From positions 310,001 through 374,000 of the forward strand of contig NZ_ALJF01000004.1 of NCBI RefSeq assembly GCF_000300855.1: a stretch of 64,000 nucleotides of DNA, in the 5' to 3' direction. The notes under the pieces were generated by a model. The model saw nothing but the letters and a program-made list of their open reading frames with translations. It was not told the DNA's origin and ran no database searches. Position 1 is the first letter of the stretch. Each line of letters opens with the position of its first letter. A program made the translations under genes and the position numbers. Positions 40,549 through 50,587 of this stretch are shown one piece after another. This DNA comes from Agrobacterium albertimagni AOL15 (GTDB taxonomy: Bacteria; Pseudomonadota; Alphaproteobacteria; Rhizobiales; Rhizobiaceae).

Positions 40549-41502
40549 ATGGCACGGCGTGGCGAGGGGCAGACGAGACTGGACGATGCGGCGCGGGCCG
40601 GATGGCTCTACTATGTCGCCGGCAAGACTCAGGACGAGATCGCGGCTGCGATGGGCATATCCCGGCAGAGCGCTCAGCGCCTCGTTTCGCTGTCGGTCGC
40701 AGAAAAGCTGATCAAGGTCCGGCTCGATCATCCCATCGCGGCATGTCTGGAGCTTGCCGAAGCCGTGAAGCACAAGTTCGGCCTGAAGGCGGTGGAGATC
40801 GTTCCCACCGATCCCGGATCCGAGTCCGCGGCAGTGGGAGTTGCGGAAGCCGGCGCAGCACAGCTGGAGCGCTGGCTGAAGCAGTCCGAGCCACTGGTCA
40901 TTGCGATGGGAACGGGTCGAACGCTCCGCTCGATGATCGATCAGTTGTCTCCGATGGAATGTCCGCAGCACAAGATCGTCTCGCTTACGGGCAATATCAG
41001 CCCTGACGGATCTGCTGCCTATTTCAACGTCATCTTCTCCATGGCCGATGCGGTCAAGGCACCCCACTTCCCAATGCCGCTGCCGGTTATCGTCTCGTCT
41101 CCCGCCGAGCGGCAGTTGCTCCACGACCAGCCTCTGGTCGCGCCGACAATCGCGCTCGCACAGCGGGCGGACGTCACCTTTGTCGGCATCGGCGAGATGA
41201 ACATGCGCGCTCCGCTGCTCGTCGATGGCTTTTTGAACGCCGACGAGATGGAAGGTCTCCTTCAGGCCGGCGCGGTTGGAGAGATCTGCGGCTGGATCTT
41301 TGGGGACGACGGAAAGTTGCTGACCCATCCGGTCAATGAGCGGGTCGCCAGCCTGCAAATACCTTCCCGGGAAACCTCGACCGTCATCGGTCTCGCACGG
41401 GGTCGGCGCAAGCATCCGGCCATCCTGGCGGCCGTCCGGGGCGGGCACATCAATGGCCTGATCACGGATGAAGACGCTGCGCGCCATCTTCTGGCGAGCT
41501 AG
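40549..41502 (+). CDS. SorC/DeoR-type sugar-binding transcriptional regulator of the polyol operon
   Basis: 317 residues. N-terminal helix-turn-helix YVAGKTQDEIAAAMGISRQSAQRLV (about 20-45) and a C-terminal sugar-phosphate-sensing domain: MGTGRTLRSMI, FVGIGEMN and GRRKHPAILAAVRGGHINGLITDE. It lies 147 bp upstream of smoE in the same direction and most likely controls the operon through the inverted repeats between them. Confidence 0.9.
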   Translation: MARRGEGQTRLDDAARAGWLYYVAGKTQDEIAAAMGISRQSAQRLVSLSVAEKLIKVRLDHPIAACLELAEAVKHKFGLKAVEIVPTDPGSESAAVGVAEAGAAQLERWLKQSEPLVIAMGTGRTLRSMIDQLSPMECPQHKIVSLTGNISPDGSAAYFNVIFSMADAVKAPHFPMPLPVIVSSPAERQLLHDQPLVAPTIALAQRADVTFVGIGEMNMRAPLLVDGFLNADEMEGLLQAGAVGEICGWIFGDDGKLLTHPVNERVASLQIPSRETSTVIGLARGRRKHPAILAAVRGGHINGLITDEDAARHLLAS

Positions 41503-41540
41503 GCTTCTATAAAATTTCAATTTCAGAACAGGCGTTTAGT

Positions 41541-41569
41541 CATTTCATGCGGCAGCGCAGCATGAAATG
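41541..41569 (+). promoter_or_regulatory. Probable operator upstream of smoE (long inverted repeat)
   Basis: CATTTCATGC (41541-41550) and GCATGAAATG (41560-41569) form a perfect 10-bp repeat with a 9-bp spacer. It ends five bases before TTGACA (41574-41579), a consensus -35 element, so a bound regulator would touch polymerase directly. Confidence 0.6.
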
Positions 41570-41582
41570 CGGATTGACATTT

Positions 41583-41629
41583 TTTGCTCTACGATTGAGT
41601 AATTGCCCATGAGCAAAGCGAATGCTCAT
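41583..41629 (+). promoter_or_regulatory. Secondary inverted repeats in the smoE promoter
   Basis: TTTGCTC (41583-41589) pairs with GAGCAAA (41611-41617), and ATGAGCA (41609-41615) pairs with TGCTCAT (41623-41629). GAGCA-type half-sites overlap the expected -10 and start region, as expected for a repressor site. Confidence 0.45.
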
Positions 41630-41649
41630 TTTTCTTCTGGGAGGAAGAC

Positions 41650-42963
41650 ATGACATTGAAGACGATTTTGCTGGGCGCCTGCTCAGCGCTGGCATTTGCC
41701 GGCATGGCCTCGGCTGAAACCCTCACGATCGCGACCGTCAACAACGGCGACATGATCCGCATGCAGGGCCTGACCTCGGAATTCACCTCGGCCAATCCCG
41801 ATATCCAGGTGGAATGGGTCACACTCGAGGAAAACGTCCTGCGCGAACGCGTGACGACTGATATCGCCACCAAGGGCGGCCAGTACGACATCATGACGAT
41901 CGGCACCTATGAAGTTCCGATCTGGTCCAAGCAGGGCTGGCTGCTGCCGCTCGAAAACCTCGGCGCGGACTATGATGTCGACGATTTGCTGCCGGCGATC
42001 CGTTCGGGTCTGACCGGCGAAGACGGCAAGCTGTATGCCGCGCCGTTCTACGGCGAGTCCTCCTTCATCATGTACCGCAAGGACCTGATGGAAAAGGCCG
42101 GGCTTACCATGCCCGACGCTCCGACCTGGGAATTCGTCGCGGATGCCGCCCGCAAGATGACCGACCGCGCCAACGACATCAACGGCATCTGCCTGCGCGG
42201 CAAGGCCGGCTGGGGCGAGAACATGGCCTTCCTGACGGCCACCTCCAACGCCTTCGGCGCCCGCTGGTTCGACGAAAACTGGAAGCCCCAGTTCGACCAG
42301 CCGGAATGGAAGAACACGCTCGACTTCTACGTCACGCTGATGAACGATGCCGGCCCGCAGGGTGCGTCTTCCAATGGCTTCAACGAAAACCTGGCACTGT
42401 TCCAACAGGGCAAGTGCGGTATGTGGATCGACGCCACGGTTGCTGCCTCCTTCGTCACCAATCCGACCGACTCGACGGTTGCCGACAAGGTTGGTTTCGC
42501 GCTCGCGCCTGACACCGGTCTCGGCAAGCGCGGCAACTGGCTCTGGGCCTGGAACCTCGCGATCCCGGCTGGCTCACAGAAGGCGGAATCGGCCGAGAAG
42601 TTTATCTCCTGGGCAACCAGCAAGGCCTATGCCGAGCTCGTCGCCTCCAAGGAAGGTTGGGCCAATGTTCCTCCGGGCACGCGGACCTCTCTCTATGAGA
42701 ACCCGGAATATCAGAAGGCAGCGCCGTTCGCGAAAATGACAATCGACTCGATCAACGCGGCCGACCCGAAGGCCCCTACGGTCAAGCCGGTGCCCTATGT
42801 CGGCGTGCAGTTCGTGGCGATCCCCGAGTTCCAGAGCCTCGGCACCTCGGTGGGCCAGCTCTTCTCGGCAGCGCTTGCAGGCCAGATGTCGGTCGATGAT
42901 GCGCTTGCCCAGGCTCAGAGCCTGACCGAGCGCGAAATGACCCGCGGCGGCTACATCAAGTAA
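41650..42963 (+). CDS. smoE: Sorbitol/mannitol ABC transporter substrate-binding protein SmoE
   Basis: 437 residues. Signal peptide ending AGMASA/ETLTIATV. CUT1 binding-protein fold with GQYDIMTIGTYEVP, YGESSFIMYRKDL and GKCGMWIDATVAASF, collinear with polyol binders. GGGAGGAAGAC precedes the ATG. It is first in smoEFGK-smoS-mtlK. Confidence 0.92.
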   Translation: MTLKTILLGACSALAFAGMASAETLTIATVNNGDMIRMQGLTSEFTSANPDIQVEWVTLEENVLRERVTTDIATKGGQYDIMTIGTYEVPIWSKQGWLLPLENLGADYDVDDLLPAIRSGLTGEDGKLYAAPFYGESSFIMYRKDLMEKAGLTMPDAPTWEFVADAARKMTDRANDINGICLRGKAGWGENMAFLTATSNAFGARWFDENWKPQFDQPEWKNTLDFYVTLMNDAGPQGASSNGFNENLALFQQGKCGMWIDATVAASFVTNPTDSTVADKVGFALAPDTGLGKRGNWLWAWNLAIPAGSQKAESAEKFISWATSKAYAELVASKEGWANVPPGTRTSLYENPEYQKAAPFAKMTIDSINAADPKAPTVKPVPYVGVQFVAIPEFQSLGTSVGQLFSAALAGQMSVDDALAQAQSLTEREMTRGGYIK

Positions 42964-43106
42964 TCCACCCTCCCGAACCACCTGCCCGGATTGCGATCCG
43001 GGCAGGACAGGCTTCGACCGTTTGCGGCCAATGCCGGTCGTCGTCACCCAGCCTCCAACGGGCCTGCGGACCTCGTCTCCGACATGGCCATCAGGCGAGC
43101 TTCATC

Positions 43107-43979
43107 ATGGCTACTCAAAACACACGCACCCTGGCCCGTCTGATGATGGCGCCTTCTGTCGGGCTCCTGCTGATCTGGATGATCGTGCCACTGTCGATGA
43201 CGCTGTGGTTCTCGTTCCAGAACTACAATCTGCTCAATCCTGCCAATGTCAGCTTCGCCGGCCTGTTCAATTACCGCTATTTCTATACGGATCCGGCCTT
43301 CTTCCAGTCGATCTGGAACACCATGCTGATCGTCGGTGGCGTGCTGTTCATCACCATTTTCGGCGGCACGCTGCTGGCGCTGCTGCTCGACCAGCCGATC
43401 TTCGGCCAGGGAATTGTACGTATCCTCATTATCTCGCCCTTCTTCGTCATGCCGCCGGTCGCTGCATTGATCTGGAAAAACATGATCATGCACCCAGGCT
43501 ATGGCGTGCTGGCCGACATCAACCGGGCGCTCGGCTTGAGGCCTGTCGACTGGTTCGCGCAATATCCGCTGTTGTCGATCGTTATCATCGTTGCCTGGCA
43601 GTGGCTGCCGTTTGCGACGCTCATCCTGCTCACTGCGCTGCAGTCACTCGATGGCGAGCAGCAGGAAGCGGCCGAGATGGACGGTGCGCGCTTCATCGAC
43701 AAATTCATCTATCTGACGCTTCCGCATCTCGCCCGCGCGATAACCGTGGTCATCCTGATCCAGACCATCTTCCTGCTCGGGGTCTATGCGGAGATCCTGG
43801 TTACCACCAATGGCGGCCCGGGCTATGCCTCGACCAATCTCGTCTTCCTGATCTACCGCACGGCCCTCTTGGGTTACGACGTCGGCGGCGCTTCGGCAGG
43901 CGGCATCATCGCAATCATTCTCGCCAATATCGTCGCCATCTTCCTGATGCGCGCCGTCGGCAAGAACCTCGACCGGTAA
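43107..43979 (+). CDS. smoF: Sorbitol/mannitol ABC transporter permease SmoF
   Basis: 290 residues with six membrane helices, MalF-type. EAA loop EQQEAAEMDGARFIDKFIYLTLPHL region; TTNGGPGYASTNLVFLIY near the C-terminus is typical. It follows smoE by 143 bp, the longest gap inside the operon. Confidence 0.92.
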   Translation: MATQNTRTLARLMMAPSVGLLLIWMIVPLSMTLWFSFQNYNLLNPANVSFAGLFNYRYFYTDPAFFQSIWNTMLIVGGVLFITIFGGTLLALLLDQPIFGQGIVRILIISPFFVMPPVAALIWKNMIMHPGYGVLADINRALGLRPVDWFAQYPLLSIVIIVAWQWLPFATLILLTALQSLDGEQQEAAEMDGARFIDKFIYLTLPHLARAITVVILIQTIFLLGVYAEILVTTNGGPGYASTNLVFLIYRTALLGYDVGGASAGGIIAIILANIVAIFLMRAVGKNLDR

Positions 43980-43989
43980 GGACAAGGCC

Positions 43990-44814
43990 ATGGCTCGCAA
44001 CGTCACAACCCGGCGCAAGATCATCTTTACGGCGATCGCCTGGACGCTCGCCTTCGTGATCTTCTTCCCGATCCTCTACACGCTGATCACCAGCGTGAAG
44101 ACGGAGACGGAAGCGATCCAGGGCTTCGACCTGATCCCGACCTTTACCCTCGAGAACTACGTCACGGTCCAGACACAGCGCGACTACATGAAACCGTTCA
44201 TGAACTCGGTCATCCTGTCGGTGGGCTCGACGATCCTGGCACTTTTCGTCGGCATCCCGGCCGCCTGGGCCATGGCGTTTTCGCCGACCAAGCGGACCAA
44301 GGACATCCTGATGTGGATGCTCTCGACCAAGATGATGCCGGCGGTCGCCGTGCTCGTGCCGATCTACCTGCTGTTCCGCGATTTCGGCCTCCTCGACACT
44401 CGGATTGGTCTGACGATCATGCTGACGCTGATCAACCTGCCGATCGTCATCTGGATGCTCTACACCTATTTCCGCGAGATCCCGGGCGAGATCCTCGAAG
44501 CTGCGCGGATGGACGGCGCATCGCTGTTCAACGAGATCGTCTATGTACTCACGCCCATGGCCCTGCCGGGCATCGCTTCGACGCTTCTCCTCAACATCAT
44601 TCTCGCCTGGAACGAAGCCTTCTGGACCATCCGTCTCACCACCACCAATGCAGCACCGCTGACCGCCTTCATCGCCTCCTTCTCCAGTCCGCAGGGGTTG
44701 TTCTGGGCGAAGCTTTCGGCGGCCTCGACGATGGCGATCGCGCCGATCGTGATCCTCGGCTGGTTCAGCCAGAAACAACTCGTGCGCGGCCTCACCTTTG
44801 GCGCCGTCAAGTAA
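43990..44814 (+). CDS. smoG: Sorbitol/mannitol ABC transporter permease SmoG
   Basis: 274 residues, six membrane helices, MalG-type. EAA loop PGEILEAARMDGASLFNEI. It is 10 bp after smoF and pairs with it to form the channel. Confidence 0.92.
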   Translation: MARNVTTRRKIIFTAIAWTLAFVIFFPILYTLITSVKTETEAIQGFDLIPTFTLENYVTVQTQRDYMKPFMNSVILSVGSTILALFVGIPAAWAMAFSPTKRTKDILMWMLSTKMMPAVAVLVPIYLLFRDFGLLDTRIGLTIMLTLINLPIVIWMLYTYFREIPGEILEAARMDGASLFNEIVYVLTPMALPGIASTLLLNIILAWNEAFWTIRLTTTNAAPLTAFIASFSSPQGLFWAKLSAASTMAIAPIVILGWFSQKQLVRGLTFGAVK

Positions 44815-44826
44815 GGAAACCCGACC

Positions 44827-45825
44827 ATGGGCAGCATCAAACTCGAACAGCTCTCCAAGTCCTTCGGCGAGCATGCGGTCATCCCGGGGATCGACCTTGA
44901 AATCAATGACGGCGAATTTGTCGTCTTCGTCGGACCGTCCGGCTGCGGCAAGTCCACGTTGCTGCGCCTGATCGCAGGCCTCGAAGACGCGACCGGCGGG
45001 CGCATCGTGATCGACGGGAAGGATCAAACGCATACGGCGCCGGCACAGCGCGGACTGGCGATGGTGTTCCAGTCCTATGCGCTTTATCCGCATATGAGCG
45101 TGCGTTCGAATATCGGCTTTCCGCTGAAGATGGCGAAGGTCGATCCGGCCGAAATCAACCGCAAAGTCGAGGAGGCTGCACGCATCCTGAACCTCACCGA
45201 CTATCTGGAACGCCGGCCCGGACAACTTTCCGGCGGCCAGCGTCAGCGCGTCGCAATCGGCCGCGCCATCGTGCGCAATCCGCGTTGCTTCCTCTTCGAC
45301 GAGCCGCTCTCGAACCTTGATGCGGCGCTTCGCGTCGCCATGCGTCTCGAGATCACCGAACTGCATCAGAAGCTCAAGGCAACCTCGATCTATGTGACCC
45401 ACGACCAGGTGGAAGCCATGACCATGGCCGACAAGATCGTGGTTCTCAACAAGGGCCGTATCGAGCAGGTGGGATCGCCGCTCGACCTCTATCGCAGCCC
45501 GGCCAATCTCTTCGTCGCGGGCTTCATCGGTTCGCCGAAGATGAACCTGATTTCCGGCCAGGCTGCTTCCGCCCATGGCGCCCACACGATCGGCATCCGG
45601 CCGGAGCATATTACGCTCTCGCTCGACAGCGGCATGTGGCGCGGTCTGGTGACAGTCGCCGAACATCTCGGCTCCGACACCTTCCTGCATGTCGAGGTAG
45701 ACGGTGTCGGCACGATCACTACGCGCACCGGCGGGGAATTCCCGGTCCGTCACGGCGACACTGTTTATGTGACACCGGATCTTAATCGACTGCACAAATT
45801 CAATGACAAGGGACTGGCAGCATGA
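44827..45825 (+). CDS. smoK: Sorbitol/mannitol ABC transporter ATPase SmoK
   Basis: 332 residues with a full motif set: [35 protein letters not shown] and VTHDQVEAM, then a TOBE domain. In contrast to GlpS/GlpT it can work as an ordinary homodimer. Its stop overlaps smoS by 4 bp. Confidence 0.94.
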   Translation: MGSIKLEQLSKSFGEHAVIPGIDLEINDGEFVVFVGPSGCGKSTLLRLIAGLEDATGGRIVIDGKDQTHTAPAQRGLAMVFQSYALYPHMSVRSNIGFPLKMAKVDPAEINRKVEEAARILNLTDYLERRPGQLSGGQRQRVAIGRAIVRNPRCFLFDEPLSNLDAALRVAMRLEITELHQKLKATSIYVTHDQVEAMTMADKIVVLNKGRIEQVGSPLDLYRSPANLFVAGFIGSPKMNLISGQAASAHGAHTIGIRPEHITLSLDSGMWRGLVTVAEHLGSDTFLHVEVDGVGTITTRTGGEFPVRHGDTVYVTPDLNRLHKFNDKGLAA

Positions 45826-46601
45826 CCGGCAGATTGAGCGGCAAATCGGCAATGATCACGGGTTCGGCCCGCGGCATCGGTCGCGCCTTTGCGGAAGCCT
45901 ATCTTCGCGAGGGTGCAAAGGCAGTCGCGATCGCCGATATTGATTTCGACCGCGCATCGGTAACGGCAGCGGAGATCGGACCTGCGGCCTATGCCGTCCG
46001 GATCGACATCTCCGATCAGGCATCGATCGACGCAGCGATTGCTGCCTGTGTCGAACGCGCCGGCGGCATCGACATCCTCGTCAACAACGCTGCTATCTTC
46101 GATCTCGCCCCGATCGTCCAGATTTCCCGCAAGAGCTATCAGCGCGTTTTCGACATCAATGTCGGCGGAACGCTGTTTACGATGCAGGCTGTGGCCAAGC
46201 AGATGATCGCGCAAGGGCGTGGTGGCAAGATCATCAACATGGCGAGCCAGGCCGGACGACGCGGCGAACCGCTGGTCGGCGTCTACTGCGCCTCCAAGGC
46301 TGCCGTCATTTCGCTCACCCAATCGGCTGGCCTTGACCTCATCAAGCACGGGATCAACGTCAACGGCATCGCGCCCGGCGTGGTCGGCAGCGAGATGTGG
46401 GACGAGGTCGACGCGCTCTTTGCAAAATACGAAAACCGTCCGCTTGGCGAAAAGAAGAAACTCGTCGGCGAGGCGGTCCCCTTCGGCCGCATGGGCCGGG
46501 CGGAAGATCTGACCGGCATGGCAGTCTTCCTCGCCTCGGCGGAAGCCGACTACATCGTCGCCCAGACTTACAATGTCGACGGCGGAAACTGGATGAGCTG
46601 A
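45822..46601 (+). CDS. smoS: Sorbitol dehydrogenase SmoS (SDR)
   Basis: Oxidises D-sorbitol to D-fructose (and L-iditol or galactitol in homologues) with NAD+. 259 residues: TGSARGIG cofactor loop, NNAA, and catalytic S142, Y155 and K159 (NMASQAG...VYCASKAA). Translationally coupled to smoK by an ATGA overlap. Confidence 0.93.
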   Translation: MTGRLSGKSAMITGSARGIGRAFAEAYLREGAKAVAIADIDFDRASVTAAEIGPAAYAVRIDISDQASIDAAIAACVERAGGIDILVNNAAIFDLAPIVQISRKSYQRVFDINVGGTLFTMQAVAKQMIAQGRGGKIINMASQAGRRGEPLVGVYCASKAAVISLTQSAGLDLIKHGINVNGIAPGVVGSEMWDEVDALFAKYENRPLGEKKKLVGEAVPFGRMGRAEDLTGMAVFLASAEADYIVAQTYNVDGGNWMS

Positions 46602-46635
46602 CGGCTCGTTCGGCCCCCAGCCAAGGAATGCACCC

Positions 46636-48120
46636 ATGACGATCAAACTCTCGCTTGCAACTCTGGCAGATATCGGTGACCGGGCGTCCCTGCCCTCCTA
46701 TCGCCGCGAGGACATCCGTCCCGGGATCCTGCATTTCGGCGTCGGCAATTTCCACCGCGCCCATATGGCGATCTACCTGCACGAACTCTTCAACAGCGGT
46801 CGCGATCTCGATTGGGGCATTATCGGCGCGGGTGTCATGGCTTCCGATCAGCGGATGCGTGACACGCTGAAAGCCCAGGATTTCCTGACGACGGTGGTCG
46901 AGCAGGACATTGATCGCTCGGCAGCGACGATCACAGGGCCGATGTTGGATGTCATCACGGCACCGGATTTCGACCGGATCATCGCGACGCTCGCCTCCCC
47001 CAATATCCGGATCGTTTCGATGACGATCACGGAGGGTGGATATTTCATCGATGCGGCCACCGGCAAGTTCGATCCCACGCACCCGGCGATCGTTGACGAC
47101 GCGAAGAACCCGGCTGCGCCGAAGACGGTCTTCGGACTGATCATCGCCGGCCTCAAGGCGCGCCGCGCTGCGGGCATTCCACCCTTTACCGTGATGTGCT
47201 GCGACAATATCCCCGGCAATGGCGAGGTGACGGAAGCGACGATCTGCGGTCTCGCCCGGCTGTCTGATCCCGAGATCGCAGACTGGATCCACCACAACGT
47301 CGCCTTTCCGAATTCCATGGTGGACCGCATCACGCCTGCGACCGGACAGCGCGAAATCGATATCACGCGCGAGAATTACGGGATCGAAGACGGCTGGCCT
47401 GTCTTCTGCGAGGGCTTCAAGCAGTGGGTGCTCGAAGACAAGTTCCCGCTGGGACGCCCTGCCCTGGAAGATGTGGGCGTGACCTTTGTTCCGGATGTGG
47501 CGCCCTACGAACTGATGAAGCTCAGGATCCTGAATGGCGGCCATGCGGCAATCGCCTATCCGGCGGCGCTGATGGACATTCATTTCGTGCATGAATCCAT
47601 GGAGAACCCGCTGATCCGGGCCTTCCTGGCGAAGCTCGAAAACGACGAAATCATCCCGGTCGTGCCGCCTGTGCCGAATACCAGCTTGCAGGACTATTTC
47701 GCGCTCATCGAGAACCGATTCACCAATCCGAAGATCGGCGACACCATTCCGCGCCTAGCGCAGGACGGCTCGAACCGTCAGCCCAAGTTCATTCTGCCCT
47801 CGACGGCCGATCGGTTGGCCCAGGATCTGGACGTGCAAGGCCTCGCACTCGTCTCGGCCCTGTGGTCCCGATACTTCGAAGGCACGAGCGATGGCGGGAA
47901 GCCGATCGCTTTCAACGATCCAAGCGCGGATCGGCTGCACGCGGCAGCGCTTGCCTCCCGGAATGATCCCATGGCTTTCATCGGGATCACCGACATTTTC
48001 GGTTCCGTTGGAGCCAATCCGCAGTTCCAAAAGCGATTCGGTGAAGCGATCGCCAGCTTGCGGAGCCAAGGTGCTGCCGCTACGCTCCAGCGCTATCTCG
48101 ACGGAACCCTTGCAAGCTGA
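46636..48120 (+). CDS. mtlK: Mannitol 2-dehydrogenase MtlK
   Basis: Oxidises D-mannitol to D-fructose (also arabitol in homologues). 494 residues, long-chain polyol dehydrogenase: N-terminal HFGVGNFHRAHMAIYL, TITEGGY, CCDNIPGNG and the catalytic block ELMKLRILNGGH with Lys295, the same number as in Pseudomonas fluorescens mannitol dehydrogenase. It is 34 bp after smoS. Confidence 0.95.
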   Translation: MTIKLSLATLADIGDRASLPSYRREDIRPGILHFGVGNFHRAHMAIYLHELFNSGRDLDWGIIGAGVMASDQRMRDTLKAQDFLTTVVEQDIDRSAATITGPMLDVITAPDFDRIIATLASPNIRIVSMTITEGGYFIDAATGKFDPTHPAIVDDAKNPAAPKTVFGLIIAGLKARRAAGIPPFTVMCCDNIPGNGEVTEATICGLARLSDPEIADWIHHNVAFPNSMVDRITPATGQREIDITRENYGIEDGWPVFCEGFKQWVLEDKFPLGRPALEDVGVTFVPDVAPYELMKLRILNGGHAAIAYPAALMDIHFVHESMENPLIRAFLAKLENDEIIPVVPPVPNTSLQDYFALIENRFTNPKIGDTIPRLAQDGSNRQPKFILPSTADRLAQDLDVQGLALVSALWSRYFEGTSDGGKPIAFNDPSADRLHAAALASRNDPMAFIGITDIFGSVGANPQFQKRFGEAIASLRSQGAAATLQRYLDGTLAS

Positions 48121-48126
48121 GTGACC

Positions 48127-48834
48127 ATGGACCCGCAGCCGATCCGCCTGGTGATCTTCGACTGTGACGGGGTCCTCGTCGACAGCGAAGGCATCGCGCT
48201 TGAGGTTCTGGTCGAAGCGCTGGCGAAAAAGGGCGTTCTGCTGACGACCGACGAGGCGGCGGACCGCTTTCTCGGGCGAAGTCTCGGTTCTCTGGCAGAG
48301 GCGGTGCGATCCGAATTCGGCGTGGAAATCGACCCTCCTTTTCTGGCGGGCATGCGCGACGAACTCTACGCTCGGTTTCGTGCGGAATTGGAACCTCTCC
48401 CGGGGGTCGCGACTGCCATCGAATCGCTGAAGGCCATGCAGGTCTCCTGCTGTGTGGCCTCGTCCAGCCAACGGGAGCGGATCGAACTTTCCCTCTCTGT
48501 CACCGGGCTTCTTTCCCGTCTCAGTCCGCATATCTTCAGCGCCACGATGGTCGAACGCGGCAAACCCGCGCCGGACCTTTTTCTGCACGCGGCCGCCGAA
48601 ATGGGGATCTCGCCGTCACAGTGTCTCGTGATCGAGGACAGCCCTGCGGGGATCCGTGCGGCGCAAGCAGCCGGCATGAAGGTCATCGCCTTTACCGGCG
48701 GATCCCACACCGGCCATGCCTGTTATAAAAAAGCTCTCACGCATCTGGCGCCGGACGGGCAGTTTGACGCGATGGAGAATTTGCTCCACTTTGTTCTCGG
48801 AGCGAGGAGACCGGAAGATCTGACTGATGCGTGA
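48127..48834 (+). CDS. HAD family sugar-phosphate phosphatase
   Basis: 235 residues from the ATG at 48127 (a GTG at 48121 directly after the mtlK stop is also possible). Beta-phosphoglucomutase/DOG-phosphatase-like HAD subgroup I: FDCDGVLVDSEG (nucleophile Asp), VASSSQ (Ser), ERGKPAPD (Lys) and IEDSPAGIRAA (acidic pair). Placement between mtlK and an FGGY kinase suggests action on a polyol- or ketose-phosphate; the substrate is not visible from sequence. Confidence 0.88.
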   Translation: MDPQPIRLVIFDCDGVLVDSEGIALEVLVEALAKKGVLLTTDEAADRFLGRSLGSLAEAVRSEFGVEIDPPFLAGMRDELYARFRAELEPLPGVATAIESLKAMQVSCCVASSSQRERIELSLSVTGLLSRLSPHIFSATMVERGKPAPDLFLHAAAEMGISPSQCLVIEDSPAGIRAAQAAGMKVIAFTGGSHTGHACYKKALTHLAPDGQFDAMENLLHFVLGARRPEDLTDA

Positions 48835-50452
48835 GCACCTCTTGGCCGTGGATGTCGGCACTGGCAGTGCACGGGCCGGGGTGTTTGATCTCAGCGGTCG
48901 GCAACTTGCCCGCTGCGTCGTGCCGATCAGCGTTCACCAGCCTCTGCCCAAACACATGGAGCAAGACAGCGAGGAGATCTGGTCTGCGGTCTGCGGCACT
49001 GTGAAGGCAGCCCTTGCCGAAAGCGGAATTACAGCTGCCCAAGTCCTTGCCATCGGGTTCGATGCGACATGCTCGCTCGTCGTGCGTGATCGTCATGGAC
49101 GCCCGCTTTCCGTCTCCGAGACACGCTCCCCGACCCTCGACACCATCTTGTGGATGGACCATCGCGCGCTCGAGGAAACCGAATACTGCAACGCGATTGC
49201 CGATCCGCTGCTTGAACGCTTTGGCGGACGGCTATCGGTCGAAATGCAGATCCCGAAACTTCTCTGGCTCAAAAGGCACAGACCGGAGCTCTGGGCCGAA
49301 AGCGCGCACATCTTCGATCTCTGCGATTTCCTGACCTGGCGCGCGACCGGCTCTGAGAAACGCAGCCATTCGGCGCTCGCCTCGAAATGGGGCTATACGC
49401 CAGAAGCGCCCGGCGCGCCGCCGATCGACTATTATCGGAAAGTCGGACTCGGCGACGTCACGGATCGAGCAGGGCTGCCGGCGCTTTCGCAGCAGCCAGA
49501 TCAAGCGATTGGCCGCCTCTCCCGAATTAGTGCCCAGGAACTCGGTCTCGACGAACAATGTCTTGTCGCTCCCGGGCTGATCGATGCCTATGCGGGCACC
49601 ACCGGCCTGTTTGCAGCCGGGGAACGGCCGAACGTCAAGCTCGATGCCGAAGCCGTTCTGATTGCAGGCACTTCGAGCTGCATCGTGCGGCTTTCGAGCG
49701 AGCCTGTGTCCGGGCCCGGCTGCTGGGGCGCTTTCCGTGATGCTGCGATTCCCGGCCTCTGGCTGACGGAGGCAGGGCAGTCCGCATCGGGTGCCTTCCT
49801 CGACTATATCGTGACGCAGCATCCGGCCGGCGGAATTCCGATGAAGGCGCGCCATCGGGCAATCCTCGACGGGATCGCCGAGTGTCTGGCGAGTGAAGGA
49901 CCAGACTTCGGTCTGCCGATCAGCATCCTTCCGGACCTGCACGGTACGCGCTCACCCGTATCCGATCCGATGCTGACCGGCACGATCGCGGGGCTCGATC
50001 TCGATCGGAGCGAGCGCTCCCTCCTCAGGCTCTACTGGCGAAGCTGTGTGGCACTCGCCTGCAGTATCCGCCATATCATCGAGCATCCGCCGCGTCGGGC
50101 GGGAGCGCCGAAACAACTCCTGTTGGCAGGCGGTCTCGCCGACCACCCGCTTCTGGCGCAACTCTATGCCGATGCGACAGGCTGCGATGTCTTCGTGCCG
50201 ATCGACTGCGACGCCGTTCTCCTCGGCTGCGCACTGCATGCGGCTGTTGCCGCTGGCGCCTTTTCGACCTCGGCTGAAGCGGGGAGCCAGATGCGGTATG
50301 CCATGAAGCATTTTCCGCCATCGCCGAAGCGGCAACAGGCTCTCGCGCGAGATCACGCACTGCTCAAGGCCATGATGCGGCATCGCGAGGAGCTTGCCGC
50401 TCTGGCGAGCACCCAGGCCAGAGTGCCGGACGCCATCTCCCTGGCCATCTGA
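48827..50452 (+). CDS. FGGY family carbohydrate kinase (ribulokinase-like)
   Basis: 541 residues, overlapping the HAD gene by 8 bp. DVGTGSARAGVFD at the N-terminus, FDATCSLVV, SKWGYTPEAPG, GTSSCIVRLSSEP and LLAGGLADHPLLAQL: the pattern of FGGY D-ribulokinase-type kinases (YDR109C/FGGY human type) rather than xylulokinase. It probably phosphorylates a ketopentose released by polyol oxidation (for example D-ribulose from ribitol or arabitol); this is inference. Last gene of the polyol operon. Confidence 0.88.
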   Translation: MREHLLAVDVGTGSARAGVFDLSGRQLARCVVPISVHQPLPKHMEQDSEEIWSAVCGTVKAALAESGITAAQVLAIGFDATCSLVVRDRHGRPLSVSETRSPTLDTILWMDHRALEETEYCNAIADPLLERFGGRLSVEMQIPKLLWLKRHRPELWAESAHIFDLCDFLTWRATGSEKRSHSALASKWGYTPEAPGAPPIDYYRKVGLGDVTDRAGLPALSQQPDQAIGRLSRISAQELGLDEQCLVAPGLIDAYAGTTGLFAAGERPNVKLDAEAVLIAGTSSCIVRLSSEPVSGPGCWGAFRDAAIPGLWLTEAGQSASGAFLDYIVTQHPAGGIPMKARHRAILDGIAECLASEGPDFGLPISILPDLHGTRSPVSDPMLTGTIAGLDLDRSERSLLRLYWRSCVALACSIRHIIEHPPRRAGAPKQLLLAGGLADHPLLAQLYADATGCDVFVPIDCDAVLLGCALHAAVAAGAFSTSAEAGSQMRYAMKHFPPSPKRQQALARDHALLKAMMRHREELAALASTQARVPDAISLAI

Positions 50453-50558
50453 TTCCACGCGCTTGTTGGGCCGAGGTCTAGGCCACGTCGAGTGGCCAGA
50501 ACACCGGATCTGAACGGGAATCGATGCCCCCTTGCGCCAACGCTTGGAACCTGCCATG

Positions 50559-50570
50559 TTGCCTATACAA
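50559..50570 (+). promoter_or_regulatory. Probable HutC operator upstream of hutF
   Basis: TTGCCTATACAA, 17 bp before the hutF start. Its reverse complement TTGTATAGGCAA matches the TTGTATATACAA HutC core at 10 of 12 positions. Confidence 0.6.
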
Positions 50571-50587
50571 CTTGCAAAGGTTTCGAG

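Noticed and set aside
43915-45852. 645-residue open frame antisense to smoG/smoK
   Set aside because: Mirrors the third-position GC of the well-supported ABC genes; Arg/Asp/His-rich with no motif or ribosome site.
50481-50497. Short hairpin GGCCAC/GTGGCC after the FGGY kinase as a terminator
   Set aside because: Only 6 bp with no T tract; not enough to call.
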